Assembly: GCA_016209885.1 (NCBI GenBank)
Contig: JACQVF010000023.1
Coordinates: 86,161 to 150,160, forward strand
Source: Gemmatimonadota bacterium
Lineage (GTDB): Bacteria > Gemmatimonadota > Gemmatimonadetes > Longimicrobiales > Gaopeijiaceae
DNA: 64,000 bases
Reading direction: 5' to 3'
Shown here piece by piece: positions 16,370 to 23,893 of this stretch. Position 1 is the stretch's first letter. Every line of letters begins with the position of its first letter. The notes under the pieces are model-generated. The model was not told where the DNA came from and made no database searches. It saw only the letters and a program-made list of their open reading frames with translations. The position numbers were made by a program, and so were the translations under genes.

Positions 16370-17620
16370 ATGAGGGGGGATTGCTTGCCGCAACAGGCGT
16401 TTTCGCCTCAGCGGAGCGTTCTGGCGCCGACACGGAGGTGCTTGAGGGGCCACAGACCGCCTGACCTGAGCTGCCGTCGCACCTTCTGGAGGGTGAGGCA
16501 GGCTCTACTGTGGCTGCAACTCGCGATCGCCTCCGGCACGGCGGCCTGCACGCCCGCGCTGCTGGAGCTCTTTGACCGTGCACACCTCTACGGTTCGTAC
16601 GGGACGGCCGACGTCAGGCCGTCGGACGTCTTCTGCGGGAACGAGGTGAAGCCCCGGTTCGGTCCGGGCAACTGCACGTCGAAGGCCACGGACCCGAACG
16701 GTGCCCGGCCGGCCCGCGAGTACGTGGAGGTGCGAGGCTGGGTCCTCGGGGAGGGGGAGTGGGCGGACGAAAGGGAGGAGTTCGTGTTCAACCTCGCGCT
16801 CGACCTCAGCTGGACGCCCGCTTCGCCGGCTGCTGACCACGTCCATCCCATCAACTCGGCGGCCGCGCTCAACGCCGCGATCACGCCCCACAACCTGATC
16901 CAGTTTGGGGCGGGCGACGTCTCGCCGATGCACTCCGCGATGCTCGACGATGAGGGGGAGGTCTGGGGTGGCCCCGTGTCGCGAGCTGCGGTGCTCCACG
17001 TGGAGATCGACGGTTGGGGACCGGTGAGGCGCGCTGGGCTTGCCCCACCGCCCGGTTGGGTCGGACACCCGGAGACGCCGGGCGTCTTCTGGCCGTTCGA
17101 CCCCAAGAGCCCGCCCGGTGGGCGAGGCGGCCCCCTCCAGCTCGGTGACTACGTGAGAATCGTGGGCACCCTTTGGGAGGACGAGCCGCACGACTGCCGC
17201 ACTTGCTGGAACGGCCCGGAAGGCGACCTCGGAGAGGATGCCAAGGCGTGCTGGCATGGCGGCTCGACCAACCAGGGCCGCTGGGGCCGCGGCTACAACG
17301 AGATCCACCCCGTGGACTTCCTCGCCCGGATCGACGGGCCCACGTCGGCAACGACGGAGACCGTGGAACTCCTCGCCATGTGCGGCACCTCGTCGATCAC
17401 CCGGGACATCGAGCCCCCAGGGGAGCCGCCTACGCCTCAGAGTACCGCGGGGTTCGAGGAGATCGTCGACGACGAGTTCACCGTCTGGCGGAGCGTGAAG
17501 ACCCAGGACCGGGTGACGGTGCTGCCGGATCGCATCCGCGTCCACGTCGAGGTCGAGACCGGCGGGTTCCTCGGGCACGGGGCGAAGTTCAAGGCCGTCT
17601 ACCGGGTGTTCTGGCAGTAG
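16370..17620 (+). CDS. Exported protein of unknown function, putative lipoprotein
   Basis: The 416-residue protein has an unusually long basic N-terminus (about 48 residues) before a hydrophobic segment that ends in SGTAAC, which resembles a lipobox (Cys near residue 64). The mature part contains many Trp/Gly/Pro-rich segments (EVRGWVLGEGEW, HVEIDGWGPVRR, YVRIVGTLWEDEPHDC) and scattered Cys pairs (DCRTCWNG) suggesting an extracytoplasmic, disulfide-bearing fold. No family was recognised. ATG at 16370 is chosen because AAGGAGAG sits at 16353-16360. A later internal start would give a normal signal peptide and cannot be excluded. Confidence 0.55.
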   Translation: MRGDCLPQQAFSPQRSVLAPTRRCLRGHRPPDLSCRRTFWRVRQALLWLQLAIASGTAACTPALLELFDRAHLYGSYGTADVRPSDVFCGNEVKPRFGPGNCTSKATDPNGARPAREYVEVRGWVLGEGEWADEREEFVFNLALDLSWTPASPAADHVHPINSAAALNAAITPHNLIQFGAGDVSPMHSAMLDDEGEVWGGPVSRAAVLHVEIDGWGPVRRAGLAPPPGWVGHPETPGVFWPFDPKSPPGGRGGPLQLGDYVRIVGTLWEDEPHDCRTCWNGPEGDLGEDAKACWHGGSTNQGRWGRGYNEIHPVDFLARIDGPTSATTETVELLAMCGTSSITRDIEPPGEPPTPQSTAGFEEIVDDEFTVWRSVKTQDRVTVLPDRIRVHVEVETGGFLGHGAKFKAVYRVFWQ

Positions 17621-17680
17621 AGCAGCCCGACAGACCCGTCTACCGCCCTTGCGCGTCCGACAGGTGCCTCGGCATTGAGT

Positions 17681-17917
17681 CTAGAAGGCTGTTGAAGAAC
17701 CCCCCCCAGGACGGACTCCGCGGGGTGGAGCGCGGCGGGGTGTCCTCTTCGCTTAACGTTGCGCGGCGTTCCGGCAGAGCCTGGTGCGCGAAAGGCTGCG
17801 GGAGGTTGTGCGCAGGGCAGGGGGGTGGCGGTACGCGCGGCTCCACGATGCGCTCCGAGGACACCCCGCCGCGCTCCGCCCCGGGAACCACGGACAGGTT
17901 CTACAGCAGCCTTCTAG
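17681..17917. mobile_element. MITE-like element with long terminal inverted repeats
   Basis: A 237-bp element is bounded by inverted arms at 17681-17747 and 17857-17917. The outer 20 bases match 18/20 (ctagaaggctgttgaagaac against the reverse complement of the right end) and the inner 27 bases 26/27 (cggggtggag...tgtcctc side); the middle of the arms has diverged. CTAG occurs at both outer ends and may be a 4-bp target duplication. The roughly 109-bp core has no open frame for a transposase. This is the structure of a non-autonomous miniature inverted-repeat transposable element; the AGGCTGTTGAA-type end resembles ends of several transposase-bearing IS families, but I cannot assign one. A very long RNA hairpin acting as a terminator is an alternative. 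Confidence 0.65.
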
Positions 17918-17980
17918 CGTAGAGGAGGCCGCCGTTGAGCGTCTTGGCGTGGAACGGGTGGAACGGCACGGTGACCGTCC

Positions 17981-18559
17981 TTGCCCGACCCCGCGATCGC
18001 GGCCAACTTCCCCGTGAGTGTTGGCGAATTCGCCCCAACGTTCGCCCCACCCCTGGTGGAGTCCGCGCTGGTTGACCACGTGGTCGTGAGCAGCTCGAGC
18101 GGCCCGGCGGCCGCGGAAGCCCTGCGAGTGCGGTCCCCGCTCGACGGGCGGTTGCTGGCCGAGGCCCAGGCCATCGCGATGGCGAACGACAGCCCGTTCG
18201 GCCTGCACGCGAGCGTCTGGACGCGCAACCGCGCGCGCGGGGAGCGACTGGCGAGGCGGCTGCACGCGGGCGGCGTGTACGTGAACGACTGTCTGGCGAT
18301 CCACTCCGTGCCCGCGCTCCCCACGGGCGGCTTGGGGGAGAGCGGCTTCGGACGCGTCCACGGCATCGCGGGGCTCGAGGAGATGTTGCGCCCGCGCGCC
18401 ATCCTCGTGGACCGGATCGGGCTGCGTCGCGAGCCCTGGTGGTTCCCGTACAGCCCGAAGGCGACACGGCTTCTCTCCGCGCTGCTCGCGGGACGTGGCG
18501 CGGGCTTCGTGCGCGGCGCCCGCGAGGCGCTGCGGCGGCTGGCCGGACGCGCGGGATGA
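17981..18559 (+). pseudogene. Internally deleted aldehyde dehydrogenase
   Basis: The 192-residue frame joins what looks like the first part of an aldehyde dehydrogenase (ALRVRSPLDGRLLAE) directly to the C-terminal region (AIAMANDSPFGLHASVW, GGVYVNDCLAIHSVPALPTGG, ESGFGRVHG, REPWWFPYSPKA). The roughly 300 residues between, with the NAD-binding fold, catalytic Cys and Glu, are missing, so it cannot be an active dehydrogenase. The C-terminal REPWWFPY motif is typical of the DDALDH-like group. The last codon overlaps the glcF start (ATGA), so it may still serve as a translated leader for glcF. It sits 64 bases after the MITE-like element. The start (TTG 17981) is uncertain. Confidence 0.75.
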
Positions 18560-19872
18560 GCCTGGTCTCCGAGCTCCGAGCGCAGGAGGAGCGGCTGCTG
18601 GCCTGCGTCCACTGCGGCTTCTGCCTCCCGGCGTGCCCGACCTTCACGCGGCTGGGCGACGAGGCGGATTCGCCGCGGGGGCGCCTCTACCTCATGCGCG
18701 CGGTGGCGGAGGGGCGGCTCGATCCCGCGCAAGACGCGTTCCAGATCCACATCGACCGGTGCCTGGGATGCCGCGCCTGCGAGACGGTCTGCCCGTCGGG
18801 CGTTGAGTACGGGTTCCTGCTCGAGCGGGCGCGGCGGGAGGCGATGGCCGCGCGGCGGCCCGGCCCGGTGGCTCGCCTGATGCTCGCCGTCTTCCGCCGG
18901 CCGCGCCTCCTGCGGTTGGCCATGGCGCTCTCGCGGCTGCTGCGGGCGACGGGGCTGCCGCGCCTGCTTGCCTGGCCGGGCCGCCCGCTCGTCGGCGGCA
19001 CGCAGCTCCAGTTCGCGCTGGCCATGCTCGCGGCGAGCGCGGCCCCTCGACGACGGTGGGAAGGCGCGGGCTCGGCCACGGGCGGCGCGCGGAGCCGGCG
19101 CGGCGGCGGGCCTAGGGTCGCGCTGCTGGATGGGTGCGTGCAGGCGGGGCTGTTCGCACGGGTGAACGAGGCGACCGCGCGCGTGCTCGCGGTGAACGGC
19201 TGCGAGGTCACGGGCGCGCCGGGACAGGTCTGCTGCGGCGCGCTGCACGCGCATGCGGGCGACCTGGAGGCCGCGCGCGCGCTGGCGCGGGCGAACATCG
19301 AGGCGTTCGAGACGTCGGGGGCGGAGCTCGTGGCCGTGAACGCGGCCGGCTGTGGCGCGGCCATGAAGGAGTACAGCCACCTGTTGGCGGACGACGCGAG
19401 CTGGGGGGAACGCGCGGCGCGCTTCTCGGCGAGGGTGAAGGACGCGACGGAGCTGCTGGCCGAGCTCGATCCGGTGCGCGGCGGTGCACTTCCCGTCCGC
19501 GCCACCTGTGACGCGCCGTGCCATCTCTTCCACGCGCAGCGGATCCAGACGGCGCCGCTCGCGGTGCTGCGGGCGATCCCGGAACTGGAGCTGGTGGCGC
19601 TCGCGAACGCGGACGAGTGCTGCGGCGGCGCCGGGGTCTACGGGCTCACGCATGCGGAGCTGGGCCGGCGCATCCTCGACGACAAGGTGGAGGCCGTGCG
19701 GGCCACGGGCGCGGCGGTGGTGGCCACCGGGAACCCCGGGTGCATCCTCCAGATCGGGGCCGGGCTGCTTCTGGCGGGGCTTCCGGTGCAGGTCCGGCAT
19801 CCCGTGGAGCTTCTGGACCAGAGTTATGCGCGGGCAGGCTACTACGCCGCGGGCGGGGAGGCCGGCGCATGA
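18556..19872 (+). CDS. glcF: Glycolate oxidase iron-sulfur subunit GlcF
   Basis: GlcF passes electrons from the GlcD/GlcE flavins to the respiratory chain. The 438-residue protein has two N-terminal [4Fe-4S] motifs, CVHCGFCLPACP (near residue 17) and CLGCRACETVCP (near 73), and two C-terminal CCG domains (GQVCCGALHAHAG and DECCGGAGVYG, with CDAPCHLFHAQRI between), the normal GlcF layout. A short helical region (RPRLLRLAMALSRLL) separates the halves. ATG at 18556 overlaps the stop of the aldehyde dehydrogenase remnant. glcD and glcE are 8 kb upstream on the same strand, so the usual glcDEF operon is split here. Confidence 0.93.
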   Translation: MSLVSELRAQEERLLACVHCGFCLPACPTFTRLGDEADSPRGRLYLMRAVAEGRLDPAQDAFQIHIDRCLGCRACETVCPSGVEYGFLLERARREAMAARRPGPVARLMLAVFRRPRLLRLAMALSRLLRATGLPRLLAWPGRPLVGGTQLQFALAMLAASAAPRRRWEGAGSATGGARSRRGGGPRVALLDGCVQAGLFARVNEATARVLAVNGCEVTGAPGQVCCGALHAHAGDLEAARALARANIEAFETSGAELVAVNAAGCGAAMKEYSHLLADDASWGERAARFSARVKDATELLAELDPVRGGALPVRATCDAPCHLFHAQRIQTAPLAVLRAIPELELVALANADECCGGAGVYGLTHAELGRRILDDKVEAVRATGAAVVATGNPGCILQIGAGLLLAGLPVQVRHPVELLDQSYARAGYYAAGGEAGA

Positions 19873-19924
19873 GGCCGGAAGCTTGGTGCGAGGAGACGGT
19901 GAGCGCTTGAATCGTGCCGGCACC

Positions 19925-21064
19925 ATGATGGACGACGTTCTTCGGCTGGCGGAGCGGTACGTGCCGCGCTTCCTCGAGCTTCTGCGTGCGCTGGTGGAGC
20001 GGGAATCGCCCAGCGGCGACGTGGCGCGCAGTCGCGAGCTGGCCATGTTTCTGGCGCGCGAGCTCGAAGCGCGCGGCGCGCGGGTGGAGCTCCACCCGGG
20101 CTCGGGATTCGGGGAACACATGCTGGCGCATCTCTCCGGGCGCGCGGCGGGGTCGCGTCCGCTTCTCGTCATCGGTCACCTGGATACGGTTCACCCGGCG
20201 GGCTCGCTCGCACGCATGCCGTTCGGGGTCGCGGAGGGCCGCGTGTCGGGGCCGGGGGCCTACGACATGAAAGGCGGCGTGGCCGGCGTGCTTCTGGCGC
20301 TCGATGTGCTGGCGGAGCGCGGCGAGCTGCCGGCGCGTGATCTTCGCATCCTGGTCACCTGCGACGAGGAGGTCGGCTCGAGCACGTCGCGCGAGCTCAT
20401 CGAGCGGCTGGCGCGCGAGGCAGAGGCGGCGCTCGTGATCGAGCCGCCGCTGCCGGGCGGGGTGGCGAAGACCGCTCGCAAGGGTGGTTCCACCTACACG
20501 CTCGCGGTTCACGGCCGCGCCGCGCACGCGGGGATCGAGCCGAAGCGCGGGGCCAGCGCGGTCCACGAGCTGGCGCGCCAGGTCGCGCAGATCGTCGAGC
20601 TCGCGGACCCGGACCGCGGCACCACGGTGAACGTCGGGGAGATCGCCGGCGGGACGAAAGTCAACGTCGTGGCGGAATCTGCGGTAGCCGCCATCGACGT
20701 GCGGTTCTGGACGCGGGACGAGGCGGAGCGGGTGGACCGGGCCCTGCGCTCCCTCCAGCCCTTCGATCCGCGGTGCCGCCTCGAGATCTCGGGCGGCGTG
20801 AACCGCGGCGCGCTCGAACGCACGGCTGAGAATGCAGCGCTCTACGAGCGCGCGCGAGAGATCGCGCTTCGCCTGGGGTTCGAGCTAGGTGAAGGCGCGA
20901 CCGGAGGTGGGAGCGACGGCAACCTCACCTCCGCGGTCGGCTGCCCGACGCTGGACGGTCTGGGGATCGACGGCGGCGGCGCGCACTCGCCGGACGAGCA
21001 CATCTTGATGTCGGACGTGCCGCGACGGATCGCCTTTCTCAGCCGGCTGCTCGTGGCCCTGTGA
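19925..21064 (+). CDS. M20 family metallopeptidase (carboxypeptidase G2-like)
   Basis: A zinc-dependent exopeptidase of about 380 residues. The metal and catalytic motifs are GHLDTVHP (His/Asp), GPGAYDMKGG (bridging Asp), CDEEVGS (catalytic Glu and ligand Glu), a dimerisation domain starting near RKGGSTYTLAVHGRAAHAG, and the C-terminal GGGSDGN and GAHSPDEH (last His). This fits the glutamate carboxypeptidase (CPG2) group, which releases C-terminal Glu from folates or peptides; the natural substrate is unknown. ATG 19925 (or 19928) is given, but TTG at 19907 has a better SD (aggaga at 19891-19896) and may be the true start. It follows glcF by 52 bases. Confidence 0.9.
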   Translation: MMDDVLRLAERYVPRFLELLRALVERESPSGDVARSRELAMFLARELEARGARVELHPGSGFGEHMLAHLSGRAAGSRPLLVIGHLDTVHPAGSLARMPFGVAEGRVSGPGAYDMKGGVAGVLLALDVLAERGELPARDLRILVTCDEEVGSSTSRELIERLAREAEAALVIEPPLPGGVAKTARKGGSTYTLAVHGRAAHAGIEPKRGASAVHELARQVAQIVELADPDRGTTVNVGEIAGGTKVNVVAESAVAAIDVRFWTRDEAERVDRALRSLQPFDPRCRLEISGGVNRGALERTAENAALYERAREIALRLGFELGEGATGGGSDGNLTSAVGCPTLDGLGIDGGGAHSPDEHILMSDVPRRIAFLSRLLVAL

Positions 21065-21245
21065 GCGGGTTAGTGGGTGAGTGGGTGAGCGCGTGAGCCC
21101 TCCGTCGCCCGGGCGCGCTTCTGGCAGTCGAGCGCTCGCCCGGTGAGGCCCCGGGTGAGGCGCGTTGCGAGGGGCTTGTCCGGCAGACCCGCGTGCTCTC
21201 GGATGCCGCGAGGGACTCACCCGCTTACCCCCTCGCTCCCTCACG
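21062..21245. repeat. Inverted pair of GGGTGAG-type intergenic repeat words
   Basis: The gap between the M20 gene and the DUF4390 gene begins with gcgggttagtgggtgag and relatives (21065-21098) and ends with a complementary run of cacccgcttaccccctcg type (21219-21245). The word GGGTTAGCGGGTGAGCGGGTT also recurs at 58745-58770, so this belongs to a dispersed low-complexity family. Lying between convergent genes, the inverted pair could form a bidirectional terminator. Confidence 0.45.
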
Positions 21246-21945
21246 CGCCGGGGCGTGGCGGCTGTGTGGGGTGGATCTCGAATGCGGTCGTCCGCGCCTC
21301 GAAGCGCCGGTTCGGGAGCCCGAGCATGCGAACGAGCAGACGCTGCAGCCCGGTGGCCACCGCGCTCTCGGGCTCGCGCTCGCCGGATACCGCCGGCCCG
21401 AGTTCGCCTCGCAGCCAGCGGCGCAGCTCCTCGAGGTCCGAGAGCGCGAGGGTCTCGACCTGGAGCGTCGCGACGTAGTAGTAGCGCCCGGGCCGGTCAG
21501 GCCGGAGATCCACGCTCACCGTGTCCCGCAGGGCCTGAGCGGCCGCCTCCAGCGAACCCAGCGTACGCTCGGCCGCGGAGGAGGAGCTGATGCGCAGGCG
21601 CAAACGGGCCTCCAGTGGCTCGTACAGGAGCAGGGCGTACCAGGTCGTCTGGTCCACGAGTCCGTCGATGAAGCGATCGCGCCACAGCTCGGTGCGCACG
21701 GTGATGCGGAGCGGGAGCCCGGAGAGGACAGCCTCTGTGAGCCCAGGGTCGGCCAGGAGGTCGCCGATCCGGAATGAGAGGGAGCCGGTCGCGGGTGCGA
21801 CGTCGAGGGTCAGCGGGGGCGGGGGCTGCGCTGCTGTGCCCGATGGGAGTGCCAGAGAGGCCTCCAGCAGCGCCAGCCAAAGCGCAGGGGGCGGCGTCAT
21901 CGCCGCCCCCTGCCGCCTCCACCGCCGCCAGCGAGCCAGCGTCAC
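21241..21945 (-). CDS. DUF4390 family exported protein
   Basis: The 234-residue product starts with a basic n-region and a hydrophobic segment (ALWLALLEASLALPSGTAAQ), i.e. a signal peptide. The mature domain has FRIGDLL, LSGLPLRITVRTELWRDR and YYYVATLQVETL, the core of DUF4390, a periplasmic family often found beside NtrY-type kinases and outer-membrane assembly proteins. Molecular function is unknown. GTG at 21945 lies 9 bases after the stop of the upstream outer-membrane gene, so the two are likely co-transcribed; ATG at 21900 is an alternative start. The NtrY/NtrX-like operon lies just upstream on the same strand. Confidence 0.75.
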   Translation of the reverse strand: MTLARWRRWRRQGAAMTPPPALWLALLEASLALPSGTAAQPPPPLTLDVAPATGSLSFRIGDLLADPGLTEAVLSGLPLRITVRTELWRDRFIDGLVDQTTWYALLLYEPLEARLRLRISSSSAAERTLGSLEAAAQALRDTVSVDLRPDRPGRYYYVATLQVETLALSDLEELRRWLRGELGPAVSGEREPESAVATGLQRLLVRMLGLPNRRFEARTTAFEIHPTQPPRPGA

Positions 21946-21954
21946 TGCGACCTG

Positions 21955-23679
21955 CTAGAAGCGCTGCCCGAGGCGCACGAAGAAGTTGGGGCTCCGCTCG
22001 TCACCGTTCAGCGGGACGGCCCAGTACACGCCCAGGTTGCCCAGAAGCAGCCCGACTCCCGCATCGTAGAGCGCGGACGTGTCCGTGCCGCCCGGCCCGC
22101 CGGGGCCGTCCAGCGCCCACCCCTTCCCGGCGTTGAAGAACACCACCCAGCTCGGGCTCACGTCCACGGACCAGGAATCCCAGATCTCGTCCCAGTCGTC
22201 GTCGTCCCCGCCGAACCCGATGTCGAAGCTCAGGCGACCCCGGTACTCGACCTGCAGCACCGCGAAACGATCGCAGCCATAGGCGGGGAAGAACGGCTCC
22301 TGCACGCCCCCCGGCGGCCCGTACGCCACTACGGTATTACGGGCGCCGCAGTCGCCCTCGAACAGCCGATACCCTGGCAGCGAACCCTCGCCGCCCAGGG
22401 CATGCTGGAACTGCGGCGGCAGCGCCCGGTCTTCCAGCGCGCCGCCCACGACGGCGCGCAGGTCGAGACGCGCGCCCGGCGCCACGCGATTGTAGCGCCG
22501 CAGGTCGAGCAGCGCGTGGGTGAAGCGTTCGTCCAGCTCGACGGGGGCGGCAGGACCCGTACCGCCGCCCGGGACGGTCGCCGCGGGAATCGCCAGCGAG
22601 CCGCCCAGACCCCGCTCCACCCTGGCGTTCAGGTACCAGCCGTCGGCGGGATCGTCCCGGTCGCTGCGCACATCGAGTTCCAGGTTCGCGACCACCGAGC
22701 GGAGCGTTCCCTCACCCACCAGCGGCTGCGGACGCCACGGCTCGTCATTGTCCACCAGCGCCCAGGGACCCCCCGGCGCCCGTACCCGGTGCTCCTCCGT
22801 CCGATACTCGACCGTCGCGTCCAGCGGCAGTCCTTGAGGCGTCACGCGCACATACGCCTGCCAGCCCTGGCGCTCGAAATAGTCCCGGTAGTCCTTGTGG
22901 TAGACGAACGTGGCGAGCGATGACTCCAGGGCCGTCAGCCCCCAGGTCTCGATGGGCTCCACCACCGAACGCGCGCCCACGCCGACCCGCACGGCACGGT
23001 GCCCGCCCGCGAACTGCTCGATGCGCGCCGAGTAGCCCATGAGCTCCGTATCGAAGGAGAAGCCCGACTCGGTGCGCCAGATGCCAAACGCCTCCACCCG
23101 CATGGGATGGCTGCCGCTCGTCTCGATAATCGGACCGAACATCACGGGCAAGCCCTCGACGCGGTTGTAGCTCGAGAACGAGCGGATCGTGAACCGCGAG
23201 CGCCCGAAGCCGAGTTCGTGCGAGAGACGGCCGCGATCGCGCCGCCGCGTGCCAACGTAGCGGATGCGGTCACCCCGGTGCACGTACCGCAGCGCCTCCT
23301 CGTAAACCGTCAGCGTCCCGCTCACCTCCGCGGCGCCGGCCCCCTGCACGGCTCCACCCACCACAGTCACGTCGCCCTGCACCGAGCCGCCGGACTCGAA
23401 CTCCAGGTCCCCGTTCACGACGACGACCTCGCCCTCGATCCGGCCCAACACCGTGAACGGGCCGCCCAGCACCGCCACGTCCCCGACGATCACGCGCTCC
23501 GGAGGAATCCGCGAGGCGCCCCGGAAATGGATCGTCGTGGGACGGTTGAAGAATTCCACGATCTCCTCCGCCACCGCCCTCGGCAGAGCCGCCTCCGTTA
23601 CCGCTCGCTCCTGAGCCAGCGCCGCGCCAACCGGCAGCACGGGGAAGGAAAGCGCCCAAACTGCGATCAGACCTCGCAT
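21955..23679 (-). CDS. Outer-membrane protein: bactofilin-like repeats plus Omp85-type barrel
   Basis: The 574-residue protein has a signal peptide (MRGLIAVWALSFPVLPVGAA). A region with short parallel-beta repeats follows (VIVGDVAVLGGPFTVLGRIEG, VVVNGDLEFESGGSVQGD, VTVVGGAVQG; residues about 60-120), like polymer-forming bactofilin repeats. A large C-terminal beta barrel follows (about 150-574), similar to bacterial surface antigen/Omp85 barrels, ending NFFVRLGQRF with the terminal aromatic. No POTRA domains are seen. ATG 23679 is decisive since GGAGG lies 6-10 bases upstream on the minus strand; the longer frame was rejected. It may help build or anchor the envelope; the exact role is unknown. 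Confidence 0.72.
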   Translation of the reverse strand: MRGLIAVWALSFPVLPVGAALAQERAVTEAALPRAVAEEIVEFFNRPTTIHFRGASRIPPERVIVGDVAVLGGPFTVLGRIEGEVVVVNGDLEFESGGSVQGDVTVVGGAVQGAGAAEVSGTLTVYEEALRYVHRGDRIRYVGTRRRDRGRLSHELGFGRSRFTIRSFSSYNRVEGLPVMFGPIIETSGSHPMRVEAFGIWRTESGFSFDTELMGYSARIEQFAGGHRAVRVGVGARSVVEPIETWGLTALESSLATFVYHKDYRDYFERQGWQAYVRVTPQGLPLDATVEYRTEEHRVRAPGGPWALVDNDEPWRPQPLVGEGTLRSVVANLELDVRSDRDDPADGWYLNARVERGLGGSLAIPAATVPGGGTGPAAPVELDERFTHALLDLRRYNRVAPGARLDLRAVVGGALEDRALPPQFQHALGGEGSLPGYRLFEGDCGARNTVVAYGPPGGVQEPFFPAYGCDRFAVLQVEYRGRLSFDIGFGGDDDDWDEIWDSWSVDVSPSWVVFFNAGKGWALDGPGGPGGTDTSALYDAGVGLLLGNLGVYWAVPLNGDERSPNFFVRLGQRF

Positions 23680-23893
23680 CTCGACCTCCAGCCTGAGGGC
23701 CGCCGTCTCGCAAGGGCCGTGGCATTGCACGATGCGTACCAGCTACCCCGCGTTGCCCGCGCCCAGACCGGAACCTCGTAACTCGCAGTCAGACAATGCA
23801 GTTCACTTGTATCCACCCCGATGACCTCCGCGGCGCCACCACCGTGCAGCGGCGCGGGTGTTGCGAATCGACACACTTCGTCTCGGGACACGA

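Noticed and set aside
17753..20172. Long minus-strand frames across the ALDH remnant and glcF
   Set aside because: Antisense frames caused by high GC at third positions.
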